Origin: an uncultured Clostridia bacterium
Lineage (GTDB): Bacteria > Bacillota > Clostridia > TANB77 > CAG-508
DNA: 6,892 nt
Direction: 5' to 3'
Assembly: GCA_944391155.1 (NCBI GenBank)
Contig: CALXSO010000071.1
Coordinates: forward strand, 1 to 6,892
The notes under the pieces were generated by a model. It saw nothing but the letters and a program-made list of their open reading frames with translations. It did not search any database and was not told the DNA's origin. The position numbers and the translations under genes are program-made. Shown piece after piece: positions 4,256 to 6,892 of this stretch (within the stretch, counting starts at the first letter, position 1; each line of letters begins with the position of its first letter).

Positions 4256-6844
4256 ATGAATGCACAAAAATTTACACAAAAATCACTAGAAGCAATCCAA
4301 GATGCCCAAAATATAGCAATACAAAATCAAAATGCACAGATAGAAGAAGAACATTTATTACTCGCTTTATTAGAACAGAATGAGAGTTTAATAAAAGAAC
4401 TTTTAAAAAAAATAGGAATATCTGAAGAGTTTGAAAACGAGCTAAAAAATAGAATTACAAATTCGCCTAAAGTCACAAGTTCTTCAAGGCAAACAAACTC
4501 AATATATGTTTCTCAGGATGTAGATTTAGTTCTTTCTAATTCAGAAAAAGTTGCGAGTAGAATGAAAGACGAATATATTTCCGTTGAACATATTATGATA
4601 GCATTAATGGACAATTTAAATTCATATTTAAAAGAACTATTCAAGAAATATGGGCTAAATAAAAATGAATTTCTAAAAGCTCTTTCAACAGTTAGAGGAA
4701 ATACAAGAGTAACAAGTGACAATCCAGAAAGTACATATAATGTACTAAAAAAATACGGACAAGATTTAGTAGAATTAGCACGTAATCAAAAATTAGACCC
4801 AGTAATAGGAAGAGATTCTGAAATTAGAGATGTAATTATGATACTATCTAGAAAAACAAAAAATAATCCATGTTTAATTGGAGAACCCGGAGTAGGAAAA
4901 ACAGCAATTGCAGAAGGACTAGCATTAAGGATTGTAAGAGGAGATGTTCCAGAAGGATTAAAAGATTGCACAATATTTGCACTAGACATGGGAGCACTTG
5001 TTGCAGGTGCAAAATATAGAGGAGAATTTGAAGAAAGATTAAAAGCTGTTCTTCAAGAAGTAAAAAAAAGTGAAGGAAAAATAATTTTATTTATTGATGA
5101 ACTTCACACAATAGTAGGAGCTGGAAAAACAGAAGGTGCAATGGATGCAGGAAATCTATTAAAGCCTATGCTTGCAAGAGGAGAATTACATTGCATTGGT
5201 GCAACCACATTAAATGAATACAGACAATATATAGAAAAAGATCAAGCATTAGAAAGAAGATTCCAACCTGTAATGGTAAATGAACCAAGTGTAGAAGATA
5301 CAATCTCAATATTAAGAGGAATAAAAGAAAGATATGAAGTATACCATGGAGTAAAAATATCAGATAATAGTTTGATTGCAGCTGCAACACTATCAAATAG
5401 ATATATATCAGATAGATTCTTACCAGATAAAGCAATAGATTTAGTAGATGAAGCATGTAGTCTAATAAAAACAGAAATGAAATCTATGCCAACAGAACTT
5501 GATGAAGTATCTAGAAAGATTATGCAACTAGAAATAGAAGAGACAGCACTTTCTAAAGAAAAAGATGAATTTTCAAAAAAGAGATTAGAAGAAATTCAAA
5601 AAGAAAAATCAGAGCTAAAAGAAAAATTTAACTCTATGAAAGCAAAATGGGAAAATGAAAAGCAATCAATCGAAAAAGTACAAAAACTAAGAGAAGAAAT
5701 AGAAAAAACAAATGCAGAAATTGAAAATGCTGAAAGAAATTATGACTTAAATAAAGTAGCAGAATTAAGATACGGAAAATTACCTGAACTTCAAAAAGAT
5801 TTAGAAAGAGAAGAAGCGGAAGAAAATAACAAAGAAAATGTGCTATTGAGAAATAAAGTAACAGAGGAAGAAATAGCAAAAATAGTTTCAAAATGGACAG
5901 GAATTCCAGTTACTAAGTTAATGGAAGGAGAAAGAGAAAAAATATTACATCTGAAAGATATCCTTCATAAAAGAGTAATAGGACAGGATGAAGCAGTAGA
6001 GGATGTATCTGAAGCGATAATGCGTTCAAGAGCAGGGATAAGTGATCCAAAAAAACCAATAGGCTCATTTTTATTTTTAGGACCTACAGGGGTAGGAAAA
6101 ACAGAACTTGCAAAAAGTTTAGCAGAAAGTCTATTTGATGACGAACACAATATGGTAAGAATAGATATGTCTGAATATATGGAAAAATATTCTGTATCAA
6201 GACTAATAGGAGCACCTCCCGGATATGTTGGATATGAAGAAGGAGGTCAACTTACAGAAGCAGTAAGAAGAAAGCCATATTCAGTTGTATTATTTGATGA
6301 AATAGAAAAAGCACATCCAGATGTATTTAATATATTATTACAAGTGTTAGATGATGGTCGTATAACAGACTCTCAAGGAAGAACAATAGATTTTAAAAAT
6401 ACGATAATAATACTTACATCTAACTTAGGCTCAGAATATATATTAGAAGGAATTGATGAAAAAGGAGAAATATCTAAAGAAGCAAAAGATAAAGTAAATG
6501 AATTATTAAAAAAGAGCTTTAGACCAGAGTTTTTAAATCGTTTAGATGAAATTGTATTTTATAAACCTTTGAAAAAAAATGAAGTTTCAAAAATTTTGGA
6601 TTTATTAATTAAAGATTTAGAAAAAAGACTAGACGATAAACACATAAGTTTGGAACTAACTCAAGAAGCTAAAAACTATTTAATAGAAAATGGATATGAT
6701 CAAATTTATGGTGCAAGACCATTAAAAAGATTTGTTACCAAAAAATTAGAAACTTTAATTGCAGAAAATATCCTTAAAGAAAAGATCAAACCTTCTGAAA
6801 AAGTAGTAATAGATTGTAAAAACGGAAAACTAGATATAGATTAA
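4256..6844 (+). CDS. clpB: ATP-dependent protein disaggregase ClpB
   Basis: ClpB is a cytoplasmic hexameric AAA+ machine that, with DnaK/DnaJ/GrpE, threads aggregated proteins through its pore to resolubilise them. The 862-residue length is typical and all parts are present: N-terminal Clp repeats (about 1-147); AAA1 with Walker A GEPGVGKT (209-216), Walker B ILFIDE (277-282), pore-loop YRG (254-256) and arginines 334-335; a long coiled-coil middle domain (about 408-530), which separates ClpB from ClpA, ClpC and ClpE; AAA2 with Walker A GPTGVGKT (609-616), Walker B VVLFDE (677-682), pore loop GYVGY (656-660), the RPEFLNR arginine region (756-762) and sensor-2 GARPLKR (819-825). No ClpP-docking IGL/IGF loop is seen, as expected. 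ATG follows GGGGG by 7 nt. Flanking promoter and terminator make it a single-gene unit. Heat-shock control is expected for the family, but no operator is evident. Confidence 0.97.
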   Translation: MNAQKFTQKSLEAIQDAQNIAIQNQNAQIEEEHLLLALLEQNESLIKELLKKIGISEEFENELKNRITNSPKVTSSSRQTNSIYVSQDVDLVLSNSEKVASRMKDEYISVEHIMIALMDNLNSYLKELFKKYGLNKNEFLKALSTVRGNTRVTSDNPESTYNVLKKYGQDLVELARNQKLDPVIGRDSEIRDVIMILSRKTKNNPCLIGEPGVGKTAIAEGLALRIVRGDVPEGLKDCTIFALDMGALVAGAKYRGEFEERLKAVLQEVKKSEGKIILFIDELHTIVGAGKTEGAMDAGNLLKPMLARGELHCIGATTLNEYRQYIEKDQALERRFQPVMVNEPSVEDTISILRGIKERYEVYHGVKISDNSLIAAATLSNRYISDRFLPDKAIDLVDEACSLIKTEMKSMPTELDEVSRKIMQLEIEETALSKEKDEFSKKRLEEIQKEKSELKEKFNSMKAKWENEKQSIEKVQKLREEIEKTNAEIENAERNYDLNKVAELRYGKLPELQKDLEREEAEENNKENVLLRNKVTEEEIAKIVSKWTGIPVTKLMEGEREKILHLKDILHKRVIGQDEAVEDVSEAIMRSRAGISDPKKPIGSFLFLGPTGVGKTELAKSLAESLFDDEHNMVRIDMSEYMEKYSVSRLIGAPPGYVGYEEGGQLTEAVRRKPYSVVLFDEIEKAHPDVFNILLQVLDDGRITDSQGRTIDFKNTIIILTSNLGSEYILEGIDEKGEISKEAKDKVNELLKKSFRPEFLNRLDEIVFYKPLKKNEVSKILDLLIKDLEKRLDDKHISLELTQEAKNYLIENGYDQIYGARPLKRFVTKKLETLIAENILKEKIKPSEKVVIDCKNGKLDID

Positions 6845-6886
6845 AAAAATCCCTCTTATAAAATAAATTATAAGAGGGATTTTTTT
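6843..6886. terminator. Strong, probably bidirectional terminator after clpB
   Basis: TCCCTCTTATAA (6850-6861) pairs perfectly with TTATAAGAGGGA (6868-6879) around a 6-nt loop. A run of seven A (6843-6849) precedes the stem and seven T (6880-6886) follow it, so it can end transcription on both strands. The A run starts inside the clpB TAA stop codon. Confidence 0.95.
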
Positions 6887-6892
6887 AGCAAC

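Noticed and set aside
1196..6844. RADAR-type defence pair with ClpB acting as the AAA+ partner of the deaminase
   Set aside because: The downstream AAA+ gene is a textbook ClpB with all standard domains, and it is separated by a terminator, about 550 bp and its own promoter.
4256..6844. ClpC or ClpA identity
   Set aside because: The long coiled-coil middle domain and the absence of a ClpP-docking loop fit ClpB.

Overview
The window is extremely A+T-rich chromosomal DNA. Arg is almost always AGA, spacing of Shine-Dalgarno sites is canonical (AGGAG, GGAGG, GGGGG), TGG encodes Trp and stops are TAA/TAG, so the standard bacterial code fits. With a B. subtilis-type guanine deaminase and a full-length ClpB, this suggests a low-GC Firmicute (Clostridia- or Bacilli-like, perhaps an uncultured gut lineage). 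The lineage is inferred; no rRNA or other marker is present.

Layout: (a) 1-58, a possible start of a minus-strand gene that leaves the window. (b) 130-364, a 17-bp A-rich tandem repeat with about 13 copies. (c) 365-642, an AT-rich leader with a candidate promoter. (d) 643-1104, guanine deaminase (guaD). (e) 1196-3703, an 835-residue protein of unusual build: an unassigned N-terminal region, an adenosine-deaminase-type metal-dependent deaminase domain with a large insertion, and a C-terminal Rossmann-like domain resembling SLOG/LOG nucleotide-binding domains. (f) 3691-3732, an intrinsic terminator whose stem starts inside the last codons of that gene. (g) 3733-4255, a non-coding stretch with two inverted repeats. 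(h) 4256-6844, clpB. (i) 6843-6886, a strong, probably bidirectional terminator.

The three clear genes all read on the plus strand. guaD and the large deaminase are 91 bp apart with no terminator between them, so they may be partly co-transcribed, although the second has its own near-consensus promoter. Both encode purine deaminases, which points to purine salvage or to a nucleotide-directed defence or signalling role. clpB is a separate unit with its own promoter and terminator and is most simply a housekeeping disaggregase neighbour. The main candidate for something undescribed is the deaminase/SLOG-like fusion; its function cannot be settled from sequence alone.
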